Shown piece by piece: positions 1 to 10,176 of a stretch of DNA of 64,000 bases. Where the stretch lies: positions 2,446,001 through 2,510,000 of the forward strand of contig NZ_QYUK01000011.1 of assembly GCF_003590945.1 (NCBI RefSeq), given 5' to 3'. Positions within the stretch are counted from its first letter, which is position 1. The number at the start of each line of letters is the position of its first letter. Source of the DNA: Oleomonas cavernae (GTDB lineage Bacteria; Pseudomonadota; Alphaproteobacteria; Zavarziniales; Zavarziniaceae). The position numbers were made by a program, and so were the translations under genes. The notes below the pieces were generated by a model. The model saw nothing but the letters and a program-made list of their open reading frames with translations. It did not search any database and had not been told where the DNA came from.

Positions 1-3000
1 GCTCCGACTGGCTGCTGCCGGTCAGGGTGTTGGCACCGGCGGTGCCGGCGATCTGGGGCAGGCTGAAGCCGGCCGGGCCGCCGTAGATGACATAGGCCTG
101 GCCGGGCGCATCCTCGTCGAAGTTGGATTCGGCCCCGACCATGAGATCGTCGAAGCCGTCGCCGTTGATGTCGCCCCGGAGGTGATGCTGCGGCCGGCAA
201 GGTCGCCGTATTCGCCCTGGATGATGAAGCCTTCGGACGCGGTCAGCGCGGCCAAGTCGATCACCTGGCGGCCGCCGACATCGACGCCGAAACCGTCGGC
301 GGTGCCGAAGATCACATAGGCCTCGCCCGCGATGTTGCCGCCGTCGTCGCCGGCCGGGGCGCCTACGATCAGGTCGCCGTAACCGTCGCCGTTCACGTCG
401 CCGGCCGTGGAGACGGCGCGGCCGGCCCCGTCGAAGTCCGCATCGCCCTGGATGATGAAGCCCTGCGCCGCGCTCAGCGTGGTCAGGTCGATCACTTGGC
501 GGCCGCCGACATCGGTGCCGAAGCCCGCGGTGGTGCCGAAGATCACATAGGCCTCGCCGGCGCCGTTGCCGCCGTCATCGCCGTTGGTGGCGCCGACGAT
601 AAGGTCGGTGATGCCGTCGCCGTTCACGTCGCCGGCCGAGGAGACCCGACGGCCGGTATCGTCGCCCGCCGTGTCGCCCTGGATGACGAAGCCCTGGGCA
701 GCACTCAGCGTGGTCAGGTCGATCACCTGGCGGCCGCCGACATCGGTGCCGAAGGTGCCGGCGCCGCCGAAGAGCACATAGGCCTCGCCCGCATCGGTGC
801 CGCCGTCGTCACCCTTGCGGGCGCCGACGATGAGGTCGTCGAAACCGTCGCCGTTGATGTCGCCGGCCGAGGCGACGCTCTCGCCCGCGTAATCGACCGC
901 GCTGTCACCCTGGATGATGAAGCCCTGGGCCGCGCTCAGGCTGGTGAGGTCCAGCACCTGGCGGCCGCTGACGTTGATGCCGAAGCCCGCGGTGGTGCCG
1001 AAGACCACATAGGCCTCGCCCGCGTTGAAGCCGCCGTCATCGCCCACATGGGCACCGACGATCAGGTCGGTGATGCCGTCACCATTGATGTCGCCGGCCG
1101 AGGCGACGCTGAAGCCGGCCTGGTCGCCCGCCGTATCGCCCTGGACGATGAAGCCCTGGGCCGCCGAGAGCGTGGCGAAGTTGATCACCTGGCGGCCGCC
1201 GACCGCGGTGCCGAAGGTCCCGGCGGTGCCGAAGACGACATAGGCAGCACCCGCGTCGGCGCCGCCGTCATCGACATTGACTCCACCGACGACAAGGTCG
1301 TCCAGGCCGTCGCCATTGATGTCGCCGCCCGACGAGACGCTCCAGCCGGCGCCGTCCGAGGTGGCGGCACCCAGCATGACGAAGCCCTGAGCCGCGGACA
1401 GGGTGGCGGTGTCGACCACCTGGCGGCCGCCCACATCGGTGCCAAAGCCGCTGCCCGAGCCGAACACCACAAAGGCCTCGCCCGCCGAGGGGGCAACGGT
1501 GCTGTTCCTGAAGGCGCCGACGATCATGTCGGTGAAGCCGTCGCCGTTCACGTCGCCCGCGATCGCCGCACTGTAACCGGTGTCATTGTCCGGCCCGTCG
1601 CCGCGGATGACGAAGCCCCGGGCCGCCGACAGCGTGACGACATCAATCACCTGGCGGTCGAAGCCGCCGGCATTCACTGTCGCACCGAAGGTGGGCACGG
1701 TCTGGATGCCCGAGGTGTCGACCTCCGCATCGATCAGCAGGGTGGCGGCGCCGTTGACGAAGCGGTTGACCAATTCGCCTTCCAGCAGGACCTGGCCGGC
1801 CGCCAGCCAGCCGGTATCGCTGGTGGTCACGGCATCGTCGGCATCGCCCTTGATGCGCAGCTCGCCATCGGGCGCTGCGGCGGCTTCGGCCACGTCGACC
1901 TCGAGCGTGCCGGCCCCCCGCCGCTGAGGTCATAGGGATCGGCCGGTGTGACACCGGTCACCGTGAACTCGGTGTCGACCGCCAGGACCACCTTGCCGTC
2001 GATTTCATAAAGATCGTAGTCGATGCCGCCGAAGGAGACGGTGCTGGTCGCGGCGCCGAAGCCGGTCAGGGCCAGGGTATCGTCGGATTCGCCGCGGACG
2101 ATCAGGACATTGTCGTTGGTCGTGCCCAGCACGTTCTGGTTCGACGCCTCGAAGCCCAGCACGTCCAGCGCATCCATGGTCAGGGTGCGGGCGCCGCCGT
2201 TGTTGGTCATCTCGATGACCTCGATGCCCTTGATCATGACATCGTCGAGCTGGGTCAAGTCCAGGTCGGCCAGGGTCTTCAGCGTGTCGCTGCCGGTGCC
2301 GCCGTCGACCCGGAAGAAGCTGCCGATGCCGATATCGATGAAGTCGTTGCCGGCACCGCCCAGGAAGACGTCGGCACCGCCGGTCAGCGTGTCGCCACCG
2401 ATGGCGCTGTCACCCAGGATATCGTCGCCGCCGCCGCCGATGAAGCGCTCGGACGCCGTCGTGCCCGACAGGGAATTGGCGCCGCCGTCACCCACGATCT
2501 GCGGCAGGTCGAAGCCGGCCGGCCCGCCGAAGATCACATAGCCCTCGCCCGCATCCTCGGCGCCGTCATCACCGTCGGGCGCGCCGACGATGATATCGGC
2601 AAAGCCGTCGCCATTGATGTCGCCGGCCGCCGAGACACTGTGCCCGGCATAGTCATAAGCTTCGTCGCCCTGGATGACGAAGCCTTCGGCCGCCGACAGC
2701 GTGGTCAGGTCCACCACCTGGCGGCCGCCCACGTCCACGCCGAAGCCCGCGGTCGTGCCGAACAAGACATAGGCTTCGCCGGCATAGGTGCCGCCGTCTT
2801 CGCCGCGGGCGCTGACGATCAGGTCGCCGATGCCGTCGCCATTGATATCGCCGGCGGCAGAGACGCTGTAGCCCGCATAGTCGAGGGCCGCGTCGCCCTG
2901 GATGATGAACCCTTCAGCCGCGGAGAGCGTGGTCAGATCGAGCACCTGCCGGCCGCCCACGTCCGTGCCGAAGCCGGCGGTCGTGCCGAATACCACATAG

Positions 3001-4361
3001 GCCTCGCCCGCCAGGTCGCCGCCGTCGTCGCCCAGGAGAGCGCCGACGACCAGGTCCGCGAGCCCGTCGCCGTTGATGTCGCCCGCCGACGACACGCTGT
3101 AGCCGGTAGCATCGCCCGCCGCGTCGCCCTGGATGATGAAGCCCTCCGCCGCGCTGAGCGTCGTCAGGCCGAGCACCTGGCGGCCGCCCACGTCGCTGCC
3201 GAAGCCGGCCCCCGTGCCGAACAGCACATAGGCCTCGCCCGAACCGGTGCCGCCGTCGTCGCCGGCGGGGGTACCGATGATGAGGTCATCATAGCCGTCG
3301 CCGTTCACGTCGCCCGCCGACGAGACGCGCTCCCCCGACCGGTCCCCCGCGGCATCGCCTGTGACGATGAAGCCCTGGGCGGCGGACAGCGTGGTCAAGT
3401 CGATCACCTGCCGGCCGCCGACGTCCACGCCGAAGCTGCCGGTGGTGCCGAACAGGACAAAGGTCTGGCCGGGCGCGGAGATCCCGCCGGGCGCCCCGAC
3501 GATCAGGTCCATCAGGCCGTCACCGTTGACGTCGCCGGCGGACGAGACGCTGTAGCCGGTGCTGTCGGCCCCCAGGTCGCCCTGGATGACGAAGCCCTGG
3601 GCGGCCGAGAGGCCGGTCAGGTCGATCACTTGGCGGCCGCCGACATCGCTACCGAAGGTGCCGGCGCCGCCGAATAGCACATAGGCCTCGCCCGCGTCGG
3701 CGCCGCCGTCGTCGCCCCGCGGCGCGCCGACGATCAGGTCGTCGTAGCCGTCGCCGTTGACGTCGCCGGCGGATGAAACGCTCCAACCGGCGAAATCCGT
3801 ATTGGCGTCGCCTTGGATGACGAAGCCCTGGGCGGCCGAGAGGGTATCGAGGTCGATCACCTGGCGCCCGCCCACATCCACGCCAAAGCCGCTGTTCGTC
3901 CCGAACACGACATAGGCGGCACCCGCCAGGTCACCGCCGTCGTCGTTGGCACGCGCGCCGACGATCAGGTCACCGTAGCCGTCGCCGTTGATATCGCCGG
4001 CGGACGAGACGCTGTAGCCGGCCGCGTCATTGGGTGCATCGCCCTGAATAATGAAACCGCGATCCCCGGGCAGGCTGGTGAGGTCGATCACCTGGCGCCC
4101 GGCGACGTCGGCCCCGAAGACGGGCACGGTCTGAATGCCCGAGGTATCCACCACCGCATCGACGAGCAGGGTGGCGGTGCCGTTGACGAAGCGGTTGACC
4201 AGCACGCCGTCCAGCAGCACCTGGCCGCCCGCCACCCAGTTGGCATCGCTGGTGGTCACGGCGTCGTCGGCATCGCCCTGGATGCGCAACTCGCCGTTGG
4301 GCGCAGCGCCGGCCGTCGCCGCGTCGACATCCAGCGCCTCCGCCCCGCCGCCGCGCAGATC
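1..4361 (-). repeat. Tandem 2,430-bp coding duplication inside the RTX/FG-GAP gene
   Basis: A unit made of a YDLxGGG linker, a [17 protein letters not shown] segment, seven FG-GAP repeats and an RTX/LPQI spacer occurs twice. Equivalent points lie 2,430 bp apart (4361 versus 1931) and 2,429 bp apart to the left of the 1915-1920 frameshift (4200 versus 1771). The second unit begins to repeat its LPQI spacer at the window edge, so more copies may follow. The period equals 810 codons. Each unit itself contains repeats of roughly 200 bp. Confidence 0.85.
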
Positions 4362-5849
4362 ATAGTCGACGATTAAAAGCTGGATGCCCGTGGTGTCCAC
4401 GCCGACATCGACCAGCAGGGTGGTGCCGTCCTTCTCGAAGCGGGTGACGTCGACGCCGCCCACCGTCTCGGTGCCCACCAGGATCCAGTCGGCATCGCTG
4501 GAGGCGACACTGTCGCCCGCGTCGCCGCGGATGCGGATCGTCCCGCCGGTGAAGCCGGCGCCGTCAGCGGAATCCAGGGTCAGGGCATTGTTGCCCTGGG
4601 TGCGCAGGTCGACCTGTTCCATCCCGCCGATGGCGGCGAGCGCGCTGAGGTCCAGTGCCTCGCCGTTCTGGGCGACGATCAGGCTGTCGATGCCGATGCC
4701 GCCCTGGGCGGTATCGCCGGCCGCGGCATGGATCAGGTCGTCGCCGCCCGCGCCGGTCAGCACGTTGGCGCCGGCATTGCCCAGGATCGTGTTGGCGATC
4801 TCGTTGCCGGTCAGGTCGATGTCGTCGGTCCCCTGCGCGTTCAGGGTCTCGATCGACGCACCTGCCGCCAGTGTATAGGTGACGGTGCTGGCCAGCGTGT
4901 CGTTGCCCTGGCCCGAAGCCTCGACCACGCTATCGGCTGCATCGTCGACATTATAGAAATCGTCGCCGGCGCCGCCGGTCATGCTGTCGACCCCGGCATC
5001 GCCGTAGAGAATGTCGTTGCCGGTACCGCCCACCAGGGTGTCGTTGCCGTCGCGGCCGAACAGGATGTCGTCGCCCGCGGCACCGTTCAGGGTGTTGGCA
5101 TCGCTGTTGCCGAACAGGCGGTTGTTCAGGGTGTTGCCGGTCAGGTTGATCGCGCCGCCGCCGGTGGCCGCGACCACCCGCTCGACCTCGCTGCCCGAGC
5201 TCAAGGTCCAGTTGGCGGCCGAGACGGTGGCAACGTCATTGGTGCCGCCGCCCACCGCTTCCTTCACCACGTCGCCGGCATCGTCCACGACATAGGCATC
5301 GTCGCCGTCGCCGCCCGTCATGGTGTCGGCGCCCGTGCCGCCGTCCAGCCGGTCGTCGCCCGCATCGCCGGAGAGCCGGTCGCTGTCGGCGCCGCCGAAC
5401 AGGCGATCGTTGCCGTCGCGGCCATAGAGCATGTCCTGGCCGGCCTCGCCCTTCAGCGTATTGACGGCGTCGTTGCCATAGATCGAATTGGCGAATTCGT
5501 TGCCGGTCAGGCTGATCGCGGCCGTGCCGCCCACCACCAGGCGTTCCACCTCGGCACCGGCGGTCAAGATCCAGTTGATGCTGGCGGTGACGCTGTCGGC
5601 GCCTTCGCCGGCCAGTTCGTGGACCGCGTCCACGCTGTGATCGACCGCATAGGTATCGTCGCCGGCCCCGCCGGACATGGCATCGGCACCCGTGCCGCCG
5701 TCGAGGTGATCGGCGCCCAACCCGCCGGTCAGCGTGTCGTTGCCATCCTTGCCATAGAGCTGATCGTTGCCTTCAAGGCCGTCGATCTGATCCGCCGCAG
5801 CGCCACCCACCAGACGGTCGTCGCCCGTCGTGCCCGAAATTACTGTCAC
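1..5849 (-). CDS. Giant RTX / FG-GAP repeat protein (N-terminal part, runs off left edge)
   Basis: Probably a secreted or surface calcium-binding adhesin-like protein. It starts with GTG at 5849 behind a GGAGG six bases upstream. Residues 10-310 hold three blocks of RTX nonapeptides (GGxGxDxLx type, for example GGAGDDTY), the repeats that bind Ca2+ in type I-secreted proteins. Residues about 590-1105 hold seven FG-GAP repeats, each with a GDxNGDGxxDLIVGA calcium loop, as expected for a seven-bladed beta-propeller. A short RTX stretch follows, then a second set of seven. No N-terminal signal peptide is seen, which fits type I secretion. The reading frame breaks twice: near 1915-1920 (G run on the coding strand one base short) and near 173-176 (likewise). 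Adding one base at each restores the repeats, so I read one gene continuing past position 1. The C-terminal secretion signal is not in the window. Confidence 0.85.
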
Positions 5850-6031
5850 GATCGCCTCCGTATGCGGGCGGCCGTGTTATGCGCCACCCCTCAGCCGGCG
5901 AGAAGGTTAACCATGATGCTGCAGCCGATACACCTGAAGAGATTGAGAAATTGCCTCCGGTTTGGAATCAAACCAAACCGCCACCGTCCAAGGAAATTGC
6001 ATCAGGGGGCAATTGTTCTCACGCCATCGGC

Positions 6032-6958
6032 TCACTCGAAATCCTGCCATTCGGCGGGCAGGACGAAGCGCTGGGGCCGCTGCTGCATCTTCTCGAAGCG
6101 CTGGGTCAGGAAGTTGAGCAGGAGCTGGACCTTCAGGGACAGGTTCTGCTTGTGACCATAGACGACCCAGACGTCGCGGTCGTAGAAGGTCCAGTCCTCG
6201 TCCAGCGCGACCAGTTGCCCGGTGCGCAGCTCCTTGCGCACGAAGACCACGGGCAACTGTGCCAGCCCCAGGCCGCAGCGGGCGGCGGCGAGGATGCCGG
6301 AGCCGTCGTCGCACTTCCAGGTGCCGTTGACCCGCACCTTCATGGTGCCGCCGGCCGAGTTGAACTGCCAGTAACCCGTGCGGTTGGTCAGGCAGTTGTG
6401 TTCCTTCAGGTCGGCCAGGTTCTTGGGCCGGCCATGCTTCTTGAAATAGGCGGGGGTCGCACACAGGCAGAAGGACTGGTGGCCGATCGGCCGGGCGTAG
6501 AGGCTCGAATCCTCCTGCTGGCCATAGCGGATGATGACGTCATAGGAATCGCCCACCAGGTCGCTGTCGGTCAGCGAGGTGACGACCTCGACGGTCAGCT
6601 TGTCGTAGGTCGAGGCAAATTCGGCGACCGAGGTCGCCATGAATTCGACGCCGTAGGTATTGTTCAAGGCGATGCGCAGCAGGCCGGTGGGCTTCTCCTG
6701 CATTTCCGAGACCTGGCCCTGGGCCCGGGTGAAGGCGTCGGCCATCTCGCGGCAATGGCGGTAGAACACCTCGCCCTCGGGCGTCAGCGAGACCTGTCTC
6801 GTTGTGCGTTGCAGCAAACGGACGCCCAGGCGATTCTCGAGGTCGGTGACCTGTTTCGAAATGAAGGACTTCGACACGCCCAGCACATCCGCCGCGCGCG
6901 TGAACGAGCCGATTTCGACCACATGCACGAATTCATGCACGCCGTCCCAAGGGGTCAT
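6032..6958 (-). CDS. LysR-family transcriptional regulator
   Basis: A DNA-binding regulator of 308 residues. An N-terminal winged helix-turn-helix (about residues 5-65, with GSFTRAADVLGVSKSFISKQV and the downstream RTTR-x-VxLTPEG signature) is followed by a LysR substrate-binding domain. I place the start at the ATG at 6958, because GGAGG lies nine bases upstream and the protein then begins with MTPWDGVHEF, usual for the family. A longer reading to 7051 adds residues with no family resemblance. The gene is divergent from the toxin-antitoxin pair and points toward the RTX gene. LysR proteins usually regulate a neighbouring gene, but the target here is not evident. It is most like the CrgA/DhcR-type branch that regulates oxidoreductases, a weak guess. 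Confidence 0.88.
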   Translation of the reverse strand: MTPWDGVHEFVHVVEIGSFTRAADVLGVSKSFISKQVTDLENRLGVRLLQRTTRQVSLTPEGEVFYRHCREMADAFTRAQGQVSEMQEKPTGLLRIALNNTYGVEFMATSVAEFASTYDKLTVEVVTSLTDSDLVGDSYDVIIRYGQQEDSSLYARPIGHQSFCLCATPAYFKKHGRPKNLADLKEHNCLTNRTGYWQFNSAGGTMKVRVNGTWKCDDGSGILAAARCGLGLAQLPVVFVRKELRTGQLVALDEDWTFYDRDVWVVYGHKQNLSLKVQLLLNFLTQRFEKMQQRPQRFVLPAEWQDFE

Positions 6959-7057
6959 TGGCGTGTCCTCCCGCCCCCCTGATAGCCGGGACGGATCACG
7001 CGCGCCACATCCAAACGGACGGGCAACCTCTTGCGAGAAGGCAACGGACATACTAGA

Positions 7058-7071
7058 CTGGTCTGGACCAG
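7058..7071. promoter_or_regulatory. 14-bp palindrome, likely antitoxin operator
   Basis: CTGGTC-TG-GACCAG is a perfect 6-2-6 inverted repeat lying 15 bases before the preferred antitoxin start. Phd-type antitoxins repress their own operons by binding palindromes in this position, so this is the likely autoregulatory operator. It could equally be read by the divergent LysR regulator. Confidence 0.5.
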
Positions 7072-7086
7072 ATGAGGAAATGCACG

Positions 7087-7344
7087 ATGTGGTCGGTACA
7101 AGATGCCAAATCCAAGCTGTCGGAAGTGCTTCGGCTGGCTCGGTCCGGCAAGCCGCAGGTCATCGGCACGCAGGATCCGTGCGTGGTAATCTCGGCCGCG
7201 GCCTACAGCCAGGACCTCGAGGGGGTTCATCTAGGGCAATTCCTGGTCGATAGCGCGCCCAAGGGCATCGCCATGGATCTGCCGTCGCGCAAATCGCGCC
7301 GGGGTGATCCTTTCGCCACTGACGACGACACGGCGGCGGCATGA
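7087..7344 (+). CDS. Phd/YefM-type antitoxin
   Basis: A small antitoxin (85 residues) of a type II toxin-antitoxin pair. The beginning MWSVQDAKSKLSEVLRLA followed by GKPQVI is the Phd/YefM N-terminal DNA-binding fold. The charged C-terminal tail would wrap the toxin. An upstream in-frame ATG at 7072 exists, but the ATG at 7087 has GAGGAA at proper spacing and matches the usual family start. It overlaps the toxin gene by four bases (ATGA), so the two are translationally coupled. Confidence 0.85.
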   Translation: MWSVQDAKSKLSEVLRLARSGKPQVIGTQDPCVVISAAAYSQDLEGVHLGQFLVDSAPKGIAMDLPSRKSRRGDPFATDDDTAAA

Positions 7345-7763
7345 CAGGCATGCTGGTCGATACCAATGTGGTATCCGAACTCGTCAGGCCCAGGCCATCG
7401 CCCAGCGTGGTCGCGTATCTGCGCAACCAAACGGATCTGTGGCTCAGCGTCATCAGCCTGCACGAATTGACCTACGGTGCCGAGCGCGCGCCCGACCCGG
7501 TGCAACGTTCGAAACTGCTGGTTTGGACAGCCCAGATCAGCGCCCGCTTCGGCCCGCGCATCATCGATCTCGATCGCCACCTGGCGGAGGCTGCAGGCCG
7601 GTTGCGAGCGGCGGCAGATGCGCAAGGCAGACCGGCCGATCCGCTGGATGCGCTGATCGCCGCCACGGCGATCTCCCGTGGGCTGGCGGTTGCCACTCGC
7701 AACACCAAGGACTTCGAGGTCTTCGGCGTGACGTTGCACAACCCCTGGCAGCCCGGCGCCTGA
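7341..7763 (+). CDS. vapC: VapC-type PIN-domain ribonuclease toxin
   Basis: A 140-residue PIN-domain toxin, expected to cleave RNA with Mg2+. The acidic active-site residues are visible: D7 (MLVDTN), E42 (LHELTYG), D103 (PLDALIAA) and D124 (NTKDFEVFG, the classic C-terminal motif). Length and motif order are normal, so the toxin looks intact. It is coupled by ATGA overlap to the antitoxin just upstream. Pairing of a Phd-like antitoxin with a PIN toxin is common. Confidence 0.9.
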   Translation: MTGMLVDTNVVSELVRPRPSPSVVAYLRNQTDLWLSVISLHELTYGAERAPDPVQRSKLLVWTAQISARFGPRIIDLDRHLAEAAGRLRAAADAQGRPADPLDALIAATAISRGLAVATRNTKDFEVFGVTLHNPWQPGA

Positions 7764-7783
7764 CCTCGGATCAAAGCCCAAGA

Positions 7784-7815
7784 AAAAAGGCCGCCACGGA
7801 AACCGCGGCGGCCTT
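7784..7815 (-). terminator. Rho-independent terminator after the SCP2 gene
   Basis: The inverted repeat AAGGCCGCC / GGCGGCCTT with an 11-base loop is followed, on the minus strand, by a run of six T. It lies 28 bases past the SCP2 stop and so ends the steroid operon. On the plus strand it also sits just past the toxin gene and may act in both directions. Confidence 0.75.
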
Positions 7816-7842
7816 CAATCGGACGCTTCAGGCGTCAGGCGA

Positions 7843-8145
7843 TCACTTGAAGATCGTCTGCAGCTTCATGGCGACGCCCATGTTGCCCTCGACCTTGAGC
7901 TTGCCCATCATGAAGGCGGTGGTCGGGTTGAGCTTGCCATCGCCCAGGGCGACGAAGTCGTCCTTGGCGATCTTGATGGTGCAGTCGGCCGGCTTGTCTT
8001 CGTTCGACACGGTGTTCGGGGTCGACTTGCCATCGACGTAGACGATGCCTTCGCCCTTGAAGTCGAACTTGACGCTCGCGCCGAGGCCCGAGTTGTCGCC
8101 GACGCGGGTCTTCATCTGCTCAGTGATTTCTTCCAAAGTAGCCAT
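7843..8145 (-). CDS. SCP2-type sterol carrier domain protein
   Basis: A 100-residue single-domain SCP2 protein, a cytoplasmic carrier that binds sterols, fatty acyl chains or their CoA esters in a hydrophobic tunnel. The pattern is typical: GLGASVKFDFKGEG near residue 20, then ADCTIKIAKDDFVALGDGKL and the C-terminal FMMGKLKVEGNMGVAMKLQ. It is the last gene of the 33-kb minus-strand steroid cluster and is followed by a terminator. Its position argues for presenting steroid CoA intermediates to the enzymes encoded upstream, which is inference. Confidence 0.9.
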   Translation of the reverse strand: MATLEEITEQMKTRVGDNSGLGASVKFDFKGEGIVYVDGKSTPNTVSNEDKPADCTIKIAKDDFVALGDGKLNPTTAFMMGKLKVEGNMGVAMKLQTIFK

Positions 8146-8199
8146 TGTCTCTCTCCTCCACAGAACGACGCTTGGGGTTATGACGTTTGACGGGCTTCG

Positions 8200-8981
8200 T
8201 CAAGCGCGCTGACTAGAAACTGCCACCACTTCGCCCGTCATGTAAGTGGCGTATTCGCTAGCTAAAAACACGATCACATTGGCTATTTCCCAGGTCTCGG
8301 CCGCTCGACCATAAGCTTCACGCGACGTCAACTGGGTCAGCAACTCGTCGCTGGTGACCCGGTTCAGGAACTCGTGCATCGCCAGACTGGGGAAACCGCA
8401 TTGATGCGAACGCCGTACTCGGCCGCTTCTACCGCAGCGCAGCGTGTGAGCGCCATGACCCCGGCCTTCGCCGCCGCATAGTGTGACTGCAACTTCTGTG
8501 CCCGCCAGCCGAGCACGGAAGCATTGTTGACGATGATGCCGGCCTTGCGCTCCATCATGTGCGGCAGCATCGCGCGCATCATGCGGAAGGTGCCGGTCAA
8601 GGTGACGTCCATGACGATATTCCACTGCTCGTCGGTCATCTCGACCAGGGGGGCGGAGCCGCCCAGCCCGGCATTGTTGACCAGGACATCGACATGGCCC
8701 ATCTGCTCGACCGCGGCGGCGACCAGGGCGCGGACTTGATCCTCCTTGGTGACGTTGCACAGATGCGAGAAGGCTTTGACGCCGGTTTCCGCCTCGATCT
8801 TGGCGACCGCCTCGCCCAGGCGGCGTTCGTGCACGTCTGAAATGAAGATCGCCGCACCTTCCTCGGCGCAGCGCTTGGCGGTGGAAAAGCCGATGCCGGT
8901 GCCCGCGGCAGCCGTGATCAGCACGGTCTTGCCCTTGAGCAGGCCGTGGGCGGGCGGATAGGCGGGAGGTGGCACGGCCAT
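8200..8981 (-). CDS. Short-chain dehydrogenase/reductase (frame break near 8390)
   Basis: An NAD(P)-dependent SDR, about 260 residues once repaired. It shows the TxxxGxGIG cofactor motif (TAAAGTGIGFST), NNAG, and the catalytic S-Y-K (NNASVLG, then SHYAAAKAG). The frame changes at a G run at 8389-8392. Adding one base joins INAVSP to SLAMHEFLNR and the normal SDR end (VIVFLASEYATYMTG). The last 180 bases use more A/T-ending codons than the rest. In mycobacterial steroid (KstR2) regulons SDRs of this kind (Rv3548c/Rv3549c) sit beside echA20 and ACAD genes. The substrate here is unknown. Confidence 0.82.
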
Positions 8982-8995
8982 GATCTCAAATACCT

Positions 8996-10176
8996 TCAGC
9001 CGCGCGCTTCCCGGGGCATCCCCAGGGCGCGTTCGGCGATGATGTTGCGCTGGATTTCATTGGTCCCGGCATAGATCGTGTCGGACCTGGTGAACAGGAA
9101 CAATTGCTGCAGGGGCGTCAGGGCGTAATCCCCCGCGTCCGCGATTTCCGCCTCCGGCCCCAGCACGTCCATGGCGAGCTTGCCCAGATCGCGATGCCAG
9201 GTCGCCCAATAGAGCTTGGAGACATAGGCCTCGCGCGGGAGTTCCGGCTTGTCTGCTTGCGAGAGCATGCGCAGAGCGTTTGCCCGCATGATCTGGAGGC
9301 CGATCCAGGCCTCCGCCAGGCGCTGGCGGATCAGGGGATCGCGCGCCTTGCCGTTGCGCCTGGCGATGGCGATCACCTGCGCCAGTTGATTGTGGAAGGC
9401 CATCTGCTGGCCCAGCGTCGAGGCGCCGCGCTCGAAGGCGAGCGTGCCCATGGCGACCTTCCAGCCTTCGCCAGGCTGGCCGACGATGTTTTCCGCCGCG
9501 GTTTCCGCCCCGTCGAAGAAGACTTCGTTGAATTCGCTGGTGCCCGTCATCTGCTGGATCGGGCGCACGGTGATGCCTTTCTGGCGCATGGGCACCAGCA
9601 GGTAGGAGAGGCCACGATGCTGCTGGCTGCCCTCCTCCGTCCGGGCAATGACGAAGCACCAGTCGGAGACATGGGCCAGCGAGGTCCAGACCTTCTGGCC
9701 GTCGATCACCCAGCGGTCGCCGACCAGGCGCGCACGGGTGCGGACATTGGCCAGGTCGGAACCGGCATTGGGTTCCGAATAGCCCTGGCACCACAGTTCG
9801 TCGCCTTTCAGGATCGGCGGCAGGAACCGCTGCTTCTGTGTCTCCGTCCCGAAGGCGATGATGGTCGGGCCGGCCAGGCCCTCGCCGATATGGCCGACGC
9901 GGCCGGGCCGCCGGCACGGGCATATTCCTCGTAGAAGATCACCTGGTGGGACAGGGGCGCGCCGCGCCCGCCCGCCGCCTGGGGCCAGCCCACGCCGGTC
10001 CAGCCGGCGGCGCCTAAATGCTTTTCCCATTCGCAGCGCAGGTCGAAATAGGCGTGCTCGTCGCCCGGCCCGCCCCGATTTTTCAGGACCTCGAAGCGAC
10101 CGGTGAGGTTATCGGCCATCCAGCCGGCGATCTGCGCGCGGAATTTCTCGTCGTCGGCACTGAAGGCGAGTTTCAT
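8996..10176 (-). CDS. Acyl-CoA dehydrogenase, alpha-type subunit (frame break near 9905)
   Basis: A FAD-dependent acyl-CoA dehydrogenase subunit, 393 residues after repair. It has the WCQGYSEPNAGSDLA substrate/FAD motif and the C-terminal DTIYAGTNEIQRNIIAE motif. The N-terminal frame (MKLAFSADDEKF) changes near 9905 inside a GGCCCGG stretch; one added G gives GGPGRVGHIGEG and the family alignment. It starts four bases inside the preceding ACAD gene (ATGA), a strong sign that the two form a complex. Steroid-degrading actinobacteria use such pairs as alpha2beta2 heterotetramers (FadE26-27, FadE28-29). Which C/D-ring or side-chain CoA ester it oxidises cannot be told from sequence. Confidence 0.85.

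Noticed and set aside
100-4100. Regularly spaced similar DNA segments resembling a CRISPR array
   Set aside because: The spacing (about 200 bp) and in-frame GDxNGDG translation show coding FG-GAP repeats; there are no short direct repeats with unique spacers and no cas genes.
496-4878. Many plus-strand open frames opposite the RTX/FG-GAP gene
   Set aside because: They mirror the repeat period of the minus-strand gene, are rich in Arg/Ala/Pro/Gly, and lack any domain. They are antisense shadows of GC-rich coding DNA.
5879-6982. 367-residue plus-strand frame opposite the LysR gene
   Set aside because: Composition is that of a shadow frame, and the opposite strand carries a clear LysR protein with all family motifs.
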